Assembly (NCBI GenBank): GCA_018902755.1 | Contig: JAHIQI010000030.1 | Coordinates: 1 to 64,000, forward strand | Length of the DNA stretch: 64,000 nucleotides | Reading direction: 5' to 3' | DNA from: Pseudomonadota bacterium | GTDB lineage: Bacteria > Desulfobacterota > Desulfarculia > Desulfarculales > Desulfarculaceae | In this document: positions 34,656 through 41,388 of the stretch, piece by piece | Layout: every line of letters begins with the position of its first letter | Numbering within the stretch: position 1 is the stretch's first letter | The notes under the pieces: model-generated | Databases searched by the model: none | What the model was told of the DNA's origin: nothing | What the model saw: the letters and a program-made list of their open reading frames with translations, nothing else | Position numbers and translations under genes: made by a program

Positions 34656-35221
34656 TCCTCCCCAAAGGTGCGCGCCAGGCGCGCCTCCATCTCTCCGGGC
34701 AGGGCCTCGCCGGAGAAGCGGTCGATGGCGTGCACCACGAAATCGCCGTCAGGGCTCACCCGGACGGTGATGGTGCCCGGGGTGAGGGTTATGGAATTGG
34801 CGAAGGCCAAAAGGGCCATCTCGCTCTTGAGCTTGCTGCGGAAGCGGACCATGTGGGGATCGATTAGTTCAGGCATGCGGGGATGGAAGGTGAGATAGAG
34901 CAGGTGCAGGTTGGCCAGAAAGATCTGGTAGAGCAACCAAGGCACGTATAGGGGAAAGCGCCACCAAAGGCGCAGGGTGAGGCGGGGATGGGGGGCGTGG
35001 GGGAACAGCAGGTCTCCGGAGAAAAAGGAAACCAGGGCGCAGGAGATGACCCCCAGGGTGAGGTGGAAGGTGTCGAAGCGCCCCGACAGTACCACCCAAA
35101 GGGCCATAAGCGTAGGAAATGTGAAGATAAAAGTATAGGCGCGCCTGGCGGGTCGAACCTGACCCGAAATTACTTGTGCTTCAGCTTCGTACCGCTCCTC
35201 GGGGGTAGGCGGCTGCGGCAT
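34652..35221 (-). CDS. mrpE: Monovalent cation/H+ antiporter subunit E
   Basis: The 189-residue protein has two N-terminal membrane helices (about 28-46 and 55-72) and a third near 90-115. The MnhE cytoplasmic domain contains LLAFANSITLTPGTITVRVSPDGDFVVHAID. An extra N-terminal tail of about 25 polar residues precedes the first helix. It is the first gene of the antiporter operon; GAGGTG lies eight bases before the ATG. The promoter is presumably in the 374-base gap upstream, but I could not pick it out. Confidence 0.92.
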   Translation of the reverse strand: MPQPPTPEERYEAEAQVISGQVRPARRAYTFIFTFPTLMALWVVLSGRFDTFHLTLGVISCALVSFFSGDLLFPHAPHPRLTLRLWWRFPLYVPWLLYQIFLANLHLLYLTFHPRMPELIDPHMVRFRSKLKSEMALLAFANSITLTPGTITVRVSPDGDFVVHAIDRFSGEALPGEMEARLARTFGED

Positions 35222-35595
35222 GGGCGTTCACCTCTTGCGGCTGCGGCAGGGTAAGGCTACCTCGCTGAAGAACGCCGGGTGGCGGGTTCAATCCATGCTG
35301 CTGACTAGTTGCCTTGGGGCGTCCTCGTAACCTTCAGATCCAGTGTCGCTTCAACTTCCCACCGGGCGGCCGGAGAATCATCCCCCAAACCCAGCGGTCA
35401 ACTTTCATTCGGAAACCAGTATAGGCGAGCCGCGATGGCCTTGGCAACCAGCGATTGTTTTGGCGGCGTCTCCGGGGGTAATTGCCATACGCGCCAGCCA
35501 TGGTTTATGATGAAGAAACCAATAAGGGGGACCATCAGGGGAGAATTGCAGCCAGGGGGACAGTTCAAAGCGAACCAAGTCAAGGAGGTCGGCGC
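35222..35595. other. Divergent intergenic region between antiporter operon and kinase genes
   Basis: No gene is supported here. It contains the plus-strand promoter at 35482-35511 and must also hold the minus-strand promoter of the eleven-gene antiporter operon. The string GGGTTCAATCC near 35285 resembles a tRNA T-arm, but no acceptor, D or anticodon arm can be built around it. Confidence 0.5.
35482..35511 (+). promoter_or_regulatory. Sigma-70 promoter of the cytidylate-kinase-like pair
   Basis: A -35 TTGCCA (35482-35487), an 18-base spacer and -10 TATGAT (35506-35511) each match consensus at five of six bases. Transcription would start near 35518, about 78 bases before the first ATG. Confidence 0.6.
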
Positions 35596-36231
35596 ATGGC
35601 GGTGGTCAGCATCTCGCGGCAGTTCGGGGCCGGGGGCAGGACCTTGGGGGTTCTGGTGGCAGCCGAGTTGGGTTACCACTTTCTACATGAATCCCAACTG
35701 GACCAGCTGGCCGACAAAGCGGCTGGGGGCGCTGCATCCTCTGGAGAGGGGCACAGCCAATACCACCGGCAAGTGGTGGAGCTTCTCACTTCCTTGGCCC
35801 CCAGCAATTTCATGGATCGCTGGACCGGGGCCGAAGGCGACGACAAGGGCCACATAGAGCGGCTCACCCAGGTGGTCCAGGAACTGGCCGACGAGGGCAA
35901 GGTGGTGATGTTGGGCCGGGGCAGCCAGTTCACCCTACGCTACCGCCCGGACACGGTGCGCATCCTGCTGGTGGCCGAGTTGCCCCACCGCATCGGATTC
36001 ATGACCAAGAACTACAACCTGGACCAGACCACGGCCAAGCGGCTCATCGAGGAGGCCGACAAAAAGCGGGCCAGGTTCCTCAACAACTTTTACCCAGGCG
36101 AGCCGGACGAAGCCAGCCTGTATCACCTGGTGCTTAACACCAGCCTGTTGTCCCTGGAAGGGGCCACCACCCAAGTTACCAAACTGGTCAAACGCATCGA
36201 ATCTGAATATAAACGGCAGGCCTTGGCCTGA
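35596..36231 (+). CDS. Cytidylate kinase-like family protein (copy 1)
   Basis: A 211-residue P-loop kinase-fold protein starting AVVSISRQFGAGGRTLGVLVAAELGYHF. The GAGGRT loop has Arg where copy 2 has Lys, a swap common in this PF13189-type family. It also has VVMLGRGSQFTLRYRPDTVRILLVAELPHRIGFM and a lid-like stretch EEADKKRARFLNNFYPGEPDEASLYHLVLNT. The family is annotated as cytidylate-kinase-like, but the substrate is unproven; true CMP kinases have a different insertion. The start is supported by GGAGG seven bases upstream. It is followed by a paralogue 54 bases on. Confidence 0.85.
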   Translation: MAVVSISRQFGAGGRTLGVLVAAELGYHFLHESQLDQLADKAAGGAASSGEGHSQYHRQVVELLTSLAPSNFMDRWTGAEGDDKGHIERLTQVVQELADEGKVVMLGRGSQFTLRYRPDTVRILLVAELPHRIGFMTKNYNLDQTTAKRLIEEADKKRARFLNNFYPGEPDEASLYHLVLNTSLLSLEGATTQVTKLVKRIESEYKRQALA

Positions 36232-36285
36232 GGTGCGCCGCGCGAATGCGGCGTCTGCCAACCAAGATTAAAGCGGAGTAGCTAA

Positions 36286-36930
36286 ATGGCGGTGTTGACT
36301 ATTTCCAGGCAGTTCGGAGCAGGCGGCAAGACCTTGGGCGCACGGGTGGCCCAGCGTTTGGGATATGAGTTCGTGGACGAGGGCCTGATGCACAAGGTGG
36401 CGGAGAAGGCCAACGTTTCCCTGAAGTGGGTCGAAGGGGTGGAGCGCGAGGCCGGCGGCCATTTGATGCGCTTTCTGTCCACCCTGGTGCCCTCCAGCTT
36501 CATCGACCGCCACCTGGGCGAGAGCGGCTCGGACTTTGACGAGAAGCGCTACGTGGAGTTCCTCAGCCGCATCATTGAGGACCTGGCCAAGGAGGACAAC
36601 GTGGTCATCCTGGGCCGGGGCAGCCAGTTCATCCTGCGCCGGGACCCCAACGTGCTCAGGGTGCTGTTGGTGGCCGAGCGGGCCGACCGCATCAAGTTCA
36701 TGGTTCGCAACTACAACCTGGAGGCGGACAGGGCCGAGGCCATAATCAACCGGGAGACCCGCAAGCGCGAACGGTATCTGGGCAACTTCCACCAGGGCGA
36801 CCCCAACGACCCCAGCCTGTACCACATGGTGCTCAACACCAGCCTGGTCCCCCTGGAAGCCGCGGAAGAACAACTTACCGAATTGGTGCTCAGCGCGGTG
36901 GACCTCACCGCGTCGCCCATCTGGGACTAA
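36286..36930 (+). CDS. Cytidylate kinase-like family protein (copy 2)
   Basis: A 214-residue paralogue of the preceding gene sharing the whole layout: VLTISRQFGAGGKTLGARVAQRLGYEFVDE, NVVILGRGSQFILRRDPNVLRVLLVAERADRIKFM, and RKRERYLGNFHQGDPNDPSLYHMVLNTSL. Here the phosphate loop has the standard Lys (GAGGKT). It shares the PSSFIDR...YVEFLSRIIEDLAKE middle region with copy 1 only in outline, so the duplication is old. A stable hairpin follows the stop and probably ends the transcript. Both genes may respond to the same promoter at 35482. Confidence 0.86.
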   Translation: MAVLTISRQFGAGGKTLGARVAQRLGYEFVDEGLMHKVAEKANVSLKWVEGVEREAGGHLMRFLSTLVPSSFIDRHLGESGSDFDEKRYVEFLSRIIEDLAKEDNVVILGRGSQFILRRDPNVLRVLLVAERADRIKFMVRNYNLEADRAEAIINRETRKRERYLGNFHQGDPNDPSLYHMVLNTSLVPLEAAEEQLTELVLSAVDLTASPIWD

Positions 36931-36938
36931 TTTCCACC

Positions 36939-36969
36939 CCCCGGACGGCGCGCAAACCGCCGTCCGGGG
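36939..36969 (+). terminator. Hairpin after the kinase pair
   Basis: Perfect 12-base arms CCCCGGACGGCG (36939-36950) and CGCCGTCCGGGG (36958-36969) enclose a seven-base loop. No T-run follows, so termination may be partial or factor-dependent and the TorD gene may be partly co-transcribed. Confidence 0.5.
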
Positions 36970-36991
36970 CGGCCCATCTTGACGAGGACAC

Positions 36992-37639
36992 ATGCCTCCC
37001 ACGCCATCCCAGCCCCGGGATCAAGAAACCATTTTGGACGGCCTTAGCCTGCTGGCCCGTTTTTATTGGGGCCCCGACCAGGAGCTTTGCGAAGAGTTGG
37101 CCAGCCCGGCGGGCCGCGACCTTTTCACCCGCCTGGCCCGTTTGCTGCCCGCCGCCGCCCCCATCCTGCGCTCCATGCAGGCCCTATTGCAAGGAGCCGC
37201 ATCTCCCGAGGCGCTGTGCGAGGAGTTGGAGACGGCCTACGTGGCCACCTACGTCAACAGCCCCGGTGAGACCAGGGCTCCCCTGTACCACTCCTGCTAC
37301 GTGGGCCAGGGATTGGTAATGGGCCCACCCGCCGGGGCCATGGCCCTGCGCCTGGAGCAGGCGGGGCTCAGCCTGGGGGAAAAGAGCGGCGAGCCCCCGG
37401 ACCATCTGGCCGTGGAGTTGGAGTACCTGATCTTTCTCTTGGAGGAAGGCCTGGCCGGACGCCGGGAGCAGGGTCTGAGCGAGGCCGGGGATCTGGCCCA
37501 GCGCTTCATGCTGCCCTGGGTCAAGGATTTCGCCCAGCGCCAGGGGGGTGCGTCCAGCCCCCTGCTGCCTTTGTCCGCCAAGCTGTTGGTGGCTCTGTTG
37601 GAAGACGTGGCCAAGCAGGCCGGGCCTGAAGCTAGTTAA
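36992..37639 (+). CDS. TorD-family chaperone for a molybdoenzyme
   Basis: The 215-residue, all-helical protein matches the TorD/DmsD family: ARFYWGPDQELCEELASP near the N-terminus, a central Y-x-x-x-x-Y-V segment (ETAYVATYVNSPGETRAPLYHSCYVG) and the diagnostic EPPDHLAVELEYLIFLLEEG. These chaperones bind the Tat signal of a molybdopterin enzyme and help cofactor insertion before export. The obvious client is the Tat-exported oxidoreductase at 41388-43583, whose operon ends convergently here; the two stop codons overlap by four bases. The ATG follows a GAGGA ribosome site. Confidence 0.87.
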   Translation: MPPTPSQPRDQETILDGLSLLARFYWGPDQELCEELASPAGRDLFTRLARLLPAAAPILRSMQALLQGAASPEALCEELETAYVATYVNSPGETRAPLYHSCYVGQGLVMGPPAGAMALRLEQAGLSLGEKSGEPPDHLAVELEYLIFLLEEGLAGRREQGLSEAGDLAQRFMLPWVKDFAQRQGGASSPLLPLSAKLLVALLEDVAKQAGPEAS

Positions 37640-38679
37640 GGCGCGGCGGCCGCGGCCAGGGCCGCCTTGATGCGCGCCAACACCGCCTTGGTGTCGCCGA
37701 TGTGCCCCGCAAGCATGGAAAGGATCTTCCAGCGCCCCTTTCCGGTGCGCTGAATCAGGTAGGCCACGGGCAGCTCCGGCTCGCCCAGGCAGTGAAATAC
37801 CTCCCGCCCCTTGTCCGCGAACAGGGGGAACAGCACGTTCTTTTCCCGCCTGAAGCGCTTCACCTCGCGGTTGAGGCTGCCCACCCCCAGGCCCAGCATC
37901 TTCATGCGGCCCTTGAGGGCGGGGTCGTTGGCGATGTCCTCGAACAGGGCGTTGTAGGAGGCCACTTCCTTTAGGCAGCCGTAGCAAAGCTCGTTGTAAA
38001 GCTCCACGAACAAAAAGTCGGCGTCCACGTCCTCCAGGGCGAAGCTGGGCTCGGTGTGCTTGAGGCCCAGGTAGGCCCGGTCGCTGGCCTTGTCCAGGAC
38101 CACCAGGCGACAGGAGGGGAAGTGGTCCCCCGCCCGCAGCCCGCCGGGCTGGGCGTCCGGGGCCACCTGGCCCTGCAGGGCCAGCCAGCCGTGCCACCCG
38201 GCCGGGTAGCGCAGCACCTGCTTATAGCCCATGTCCACCGCCCAGCGGGCGGCGATGCCGCTGCGCAGGCAGCGGAAGCTGCGGCAATAGATTATCAGGG
38301 GGCGGTTCTTGTCCGGCCCCACCAACTGGGCCATGCGCCGGGCCTTGGCCGGATCCAGGGTGGCGCGGTCACCCAGGTGGAATTCCAGGTTGAGCGCGCC
38401 GGGGATGTGGGCCTGGGCGTATTCGTAGTCGGGCCGTACATCCAAAAGCACCGGGGAGGGCTTGGCGGCCAGCAGGGCCTTCACCTGCTTGTCGTCGATG
38501 ATGCGGTAGCCGCCCTGGTCGGCCTCGGCCTGCACCTGGGCCCACCAGGCGGGCGTCTTGGCGGCGTCGGCGGGGGGAGCGAAAAGGATGAGTGACAGCA
38601 GCAACGCGGCAAGCGCCGCGCCCGGCCCCCTCCAACGGGGGGCCGGGCCGCGCATCAGCAATGAGAGGTAGCCGCGCAA
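37636..38679 (-). CDS. Exported rhodanese-thioredoxin-like two-domain protein
   Basis: The 347-residue protein has a signal peptide (about residues 18-40, AALAALLLSLILFAPPADA) and a rhodanese domain (about 58-165, VLLDVRPDYEYAQAHIPGALNLE...LIIYCRSFRCLRSG) with the persulfide-carrying Cys in YCRSFRC. The C-terminal thioredoxin-like domain (about 185-340) has CYGC in LYNELCYGCLKEV. Rhodaneses carry sulfane sulfur and CxxC partners can reduce it. TTG 38679 is used as the start; ATG 38655 is possible. It closes the molybdoenzyme operon seven bases after the triple rhodanese gene, implying handling of sulfane sulfur in the periplasm. Confidence 0.83.
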   Translation of the reverse strand: MRGYLSLLMRGPAPRWRGPGAALAALLLSLILFAPPADAAKTPAWWAQVQAEADQGGYRIIDDKQVKALLAAKPSPVLLDVRPDYEYAQAHIPGALNLEFHLGDRATLDPAKARRMAQLVGPDKNRPLIIYCRSFRCLRSGIAARWAVDMGYKQVLRYPAGWHGWLALQGQVAPDAQPGGLRAGDHFPSCRLVVLDKASDRAYLGLKHTEPSFALEDVDADFLFVELYNELCYGCLKEVASYNALFEDIANDPALKGRMKMLGLGVGSLNREVKRFRREKNVLFPLFADKGREVFHCLGEPELPVAYLIQRTGKGRWKILSMLAGHIGDTKAVLARIKAALAAAAAP

Positions 38680-38686
38680 CCGTAGC

Positions 38687-39871
38687 CTACTTGGGCGGGC
38701 TGATCTTGCAGCTGCCGTCGGGGTTGAAGGTGATCTCGCCGTCCACGTAGTACACGTCGGTCATGGCCGGGCGCTTGTCCTTGATCATGTAGTAGGCCTC
38801 GCCGCTGCGCGCGCCGGTGCCGCAGACGAATACCACGGGCTTGTCCTGGGGAAGCTTGTCCAGGCTCTTCTCCAGCTGGTCCACCGGGATGTTGACCGAG
38901 CCCTTGATGGAGCCGGCCTTGAACTCGCCGGCGTCGCGCACGTCGACCACGTAGATGCTGCCGGGGTTCTTGGCCAGGGTCTGTTGGAAGAAGGCGATGT
39001 CCACGCTGCCCTCTTCCTTGCCCGGCTTCAGGCTGCCCTTGGCCTTCTTGGCGGCCTTGGGGGCGGCTGCGCCGGCCACGCCCGCGCCGTAGACCTTTTT
39101 CCAGTCCGGGTAGCCCTTGGCGTAGACCTTGATGTTGCTGTAGCCCATGGCCTGGGCCTTGAAGGCGGCCTTGTGGCTAAGGGCGCACTTGAGACCGCCG
39201 CAGTAGAAGACGACCAGGGCGCTCTTGTCCGCGGGCAGCAGGCCCTTGAGCTTGTCGAACTGGCTGGTGGGCAGCGACAGGGATCCGGGGATGTGGCCCT
39301 TGTCGTACATCTTCATCTTGGGCCGGGAGTCGATGACCAGGCCCACCACCTTGCCGCCGACCACGTCCTTGACCGCCGCGGCCTCCACGATCACCGGGAA
39401 GCTGTTGAAGGCGGGCTCGGCCTTGGCCGTGGGGTCGGGGCCCACCACGCCGGGGCCGTGCAGCTTCTTCCACTGGGGGTAGCCCTCGTCGTAGACCACG
39501 ATGTTGTCGTAGCCCAGGGCCTGGGTCTTGAAGGCGGCCTTGTGGCTAAGGGCGCACTTGAGACCGCCGCAATAGTAGATGATCAGGGCGCTCTTGTCCT
39601 TGGGCAGCTTGCCCACGTTCTTGTCGAACTGGGTGGCGGGCAGGTTTAGCGCGCCGGGGATGTGGCCCTTGAGATACTTTTTCTGGTAGGGGCGGGCGTC
39701 GTAGATGTAGCCCTTCACCTTGCCGTCGACCACGTCCTTGACAAAGGGCGCGTCCACGGTCTGGGGATAGCGCTTGAAAGTCGGCTCGTCGGCGGCCAGG
39801 GCCGGTACGGCCAATGCCACTGCCAGGAGCATGACCACGAGCGCCGCGGCGCTTTTGCTGAGAAACCTCAT
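38687..39871 (-). CDS. Periplasmic triple-rhodanese protein
   Basis: A 394-residue protein with a cleavable signal peptide (KSAAALVVMLLAVALAVPALAA). It has three tandem rhodanese domains at about residues 40-145, 160-270 and 295-390. Domains 1 and 2 are close copies, each with an active-site YCGGLKCALSHKAAF carrying two cysteines. Domain 3 has a conventional loop VFVCGTGARSGEAYY. A Lys/Ala-rich linker precedes domain 3. Three domains suggest relay or storage of persulfide sulfur. It follows the cytochrome b gene by 34 bases, with GAGGAGG before the ATG. Probable partner of the molybdoenzyme. Confidence 0.88.
   Translation of the reverse strand: MRFLSKSAAALVVMLLAVALAVPALAADEPTFKRYPQTVDAPFVKDVVDGKVKGYIYDARPYQKKYLKGHIPGALNLPATQFDKNVGKLPKDKSALIIYYCGGLKCALSHKAAFKTQALGYDNIVVYDEGYPQWKKLHGPGVVGPDPTAKAEPAFNSFPVIVEAAAVKDVVGGKVVGLVIDSRPKMKMYDKGHIPGSLSLPTSQFDKLKGLLPADKSALVVFYCGGLKCALSHKAAFKAQAMGYSNIKVYAKGYPDWKKVYGAGVAGAAAPKAAKKAKGSLKPGKEEGSVDIAFFQQTLAKNPGSIYVVDVRDAGEFKAGSIKGSVNIPVDQLEKSLDKLPQDKPVVFVCGTGARSGEAYYMIKDKRPAMTDVYYVDGEITFNPDGSCKISPPK
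39159..39571. repeat. 44-base direct repeat inside the triple-rhodanese gene
   Basis: An identical 44-base stretch occurs at 39159-39202 and 39528-39571, offset by exactly 369 bases (123 codons). It covers the active-site loops of rhodanese domains 1 and 2. It shows in-frame duplication or ongoing gene conversion between the two domains. Confidence 0.8.
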
Positions 39872-39905
39872 GTCTGCAAACCTCCTCTAAAAAACCTCCG
39901 AGGGT

Positions 39906-40637
39906 TTATTTTTCTTCCAACTCCTCGTACCAGAGCTGGTGATGATGTTTGGCGTATTCGGCGGGGACGGTGCCGGTGAACATGGAGATGAAGGCCGGGC
40001 GCTCTTCCTTGCTGATGGCGGCCATGTAGATGTGCACCATCAACAGGGCGGTGGTCACCCCGGCGGCGATGAAGTGCACGGTCATGGACCACTGCACCAG
40101 CCAGGTGTCGGCCGCGCTGAAGAAATACTTGCTGAAGAGCATGATGAAACCGGTGCCGATGAGCACCAGGGCCCCCATGATGATGCCCTGGGCGGCCAGC
40201 TTCTGGCCCGCGTTGTAATACTCCTGGGGCGGCAGGTGGCCGTCGTAGCCCAGGGGCTTTACCAGCTTGGCCATCATCTTGTAGCCCAGGGTCATTTGCA
40301 GGTTCTTCTTGATCATCCACTGGATGTCGCGGTTGGGCTCCAGGCTGAAGGTGGAGTTGAGGAAGGGGGCCACGAAGCGGCTCATTCCCCAGAACAGGTA
40401 AACCACCCACACCGCCAACCAGATGAGCGCCACCAGCCAGTGGGCCACCAAGAGGTTGGCCCCGCCGCCGAACACGGCGCGCACCGCCTTGGGATACCAG
40501 GCCCCCAGGGGGTTCAGCTCCGGGTTCTGGATGAGGGCCAGTCCGGTGAAGAGCAGGAAAAACCAGCAGGCCGCGTTGAACCAGTGGATGAAGATGCCCG
40601 CCCTGGTGTGGCGTTGGATCATTTTGGGGCTACTCAT
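39906..40637 (-). CDS. Formate-dehydrogenase-gamma-like cytochrome b subunit
   Basis: A 243-residue protein with four membrane helices and His residues placed as in FdnI-type diheme cytochromes b: FIHWFNAACWFFLLFTGLAL, LLVAHWLVALIWLAVWVVYLF, MTVHFIAAGVTTALLMVHIYMA. The C-terminal MAAISKEERPAFISMFTGTVPAEYAKHHH matches that family closely. It would anchor the complex and exchange electrons with the quinone pool. It overlaps the upstream ferredoxin gene by eight bases. It is FdnI-like, whereas many polysulfide reductases use a heme-free NrfD/PsrC anchor. Confidence 0.88.
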   Translation of the reverse strand: MSSPKMIQRHTRAGIFIHWFNAACWFFLLFTGLALIQNPELNPLGAWYPKAVRAVFGGGANLLVAHWLVALIWLAVWVVYLFWGMSRFVAPFLNSTFSLEPNRDIQWMIKKNLQMTLGYKMMAKLVKPLGYDGHLPPQEYYNAGQKLAAQGIIMGALVLIGTGFIMLFSKYFFSAADTWLVQWSMTVHFIAAGVTTALLMVHIYMAAISKEERPAFISMFTGTVPAEYAKHHHQLWYEELEEK

Positions 40638-41388
40638 GGCCGCCCTCCTCGCCGTGCTCCTCCGGGGGAGGGGCGTCGTTTTTGAGCATAAGCTGCTTGC
40701 CCAGCATGGCCAGCACTCCCAGGCCGGTGAGCCCCACCACCACCTTCACCGCCGGGTCGGCCAGGTTCTTCCAGAACTCGAAGGCGCCGGGCATCTGGGC
40801 CTTGACCGGCCAGGACTTGAGCCCCGCGTCGCCCAGGTAGTAGATGTTGGGATCGGTGTTGCTCTGGGCGTTGACCACCTGGGTGGCCTTGTCCTTGCTC
40901 TGGGCCATGAGCTTGCCCGCCGGTGAGGCGGGGTCGTTCAGGTCGCCGAAGGCGCGGGCCTTGGTGGGGCAGGTGCTCACGCAGGCGGGCTCCAGGCCCA
41001 CCGCCCGGCGGGAGGAACAGAAGTCGCACTTGTCGGCCACCTTGAGCTTTTCGTTGCGAAAGCGGGCCCCGTAGGGGCAGGCCTTGATGCACTGGCCGCA
41101 GCCGATGCACAGACCCCGGTCTATGACCACCACGCCGTCGGCCTTGCTTTTGTAGGTGGCTCCGGTGGGACAGGCGCTGACGCAGGTGGGCTTGTCGCAC
41201 TGCATGCAGTTGCCCGGCTGGAACACCATGCGGCCGCGCTTCTTGGCCTGCCAATCCATGTCGCCGCTTTTTATCCAGTTGCGCCAGTTGTCGCCCGGCA
41301 CCTCGTTGGCCACCTTGCAGGCGGCCATGCATCCCTTGCAGTCAATGCAAAGCCCGGCGTCGACCACCATGCCTAGCTGTTTGGCCAT
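40630..41388 (-). CDS. Four-cluster ferredoxin subunit of the molybdoenzyme complex
   Basis: The 252-residue protein has four Cys groups for [4Fe-4S] clusters: CIDCKGCMAAC, CMQCDKPTCVSACPTG, CIGCGQCIKACPYGA and CDFC...CVSTCPTKA, the order found in PsrB/DmsB/FdhB-like subunits. A C-terminal helix (VKVVVGLTGLGVLAMLGKQLML) would fix it to the membrane next to the cytochrome b, as in FdnH. It has no signal peptide and would be co-exported with the Tat-bearing catalytic subunit. It abuts the catalytic gene (the stop and start share a base) and overlaps the cytochrome b gene. Confidence 0.92.
   Translation of the reverse strand: MAKQLGMVVDAGLCIDCKGCMAACKVANEVPGDNWRNWIKSGDMDWQAKKRGRMVFQPGNCMQCDKPTCVSACPTGATYKSKADGVVVIDRGLCIGCGQCIKACPYGARFRNEKLKVADKCDFCSSRRAVGLEPACVSTCPTKARAFGDLNDPASPAGKLMAQSKDKATQVVNAQSNTDPNIYYLGDAGLKSWPVKAQMPGAFEFWKNLADPAVKVVVGLTGLGVLAMLGKQLMLKNDAPPPEEHGEEGGHE

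Noticed and set aside
35275..35310. tRNA-like T-arm sequence GGGTTCAATCC
   Set aside because: The stem does not pair fully, and no D arm, anticodon arm or acceptor stem can be drawn around it.
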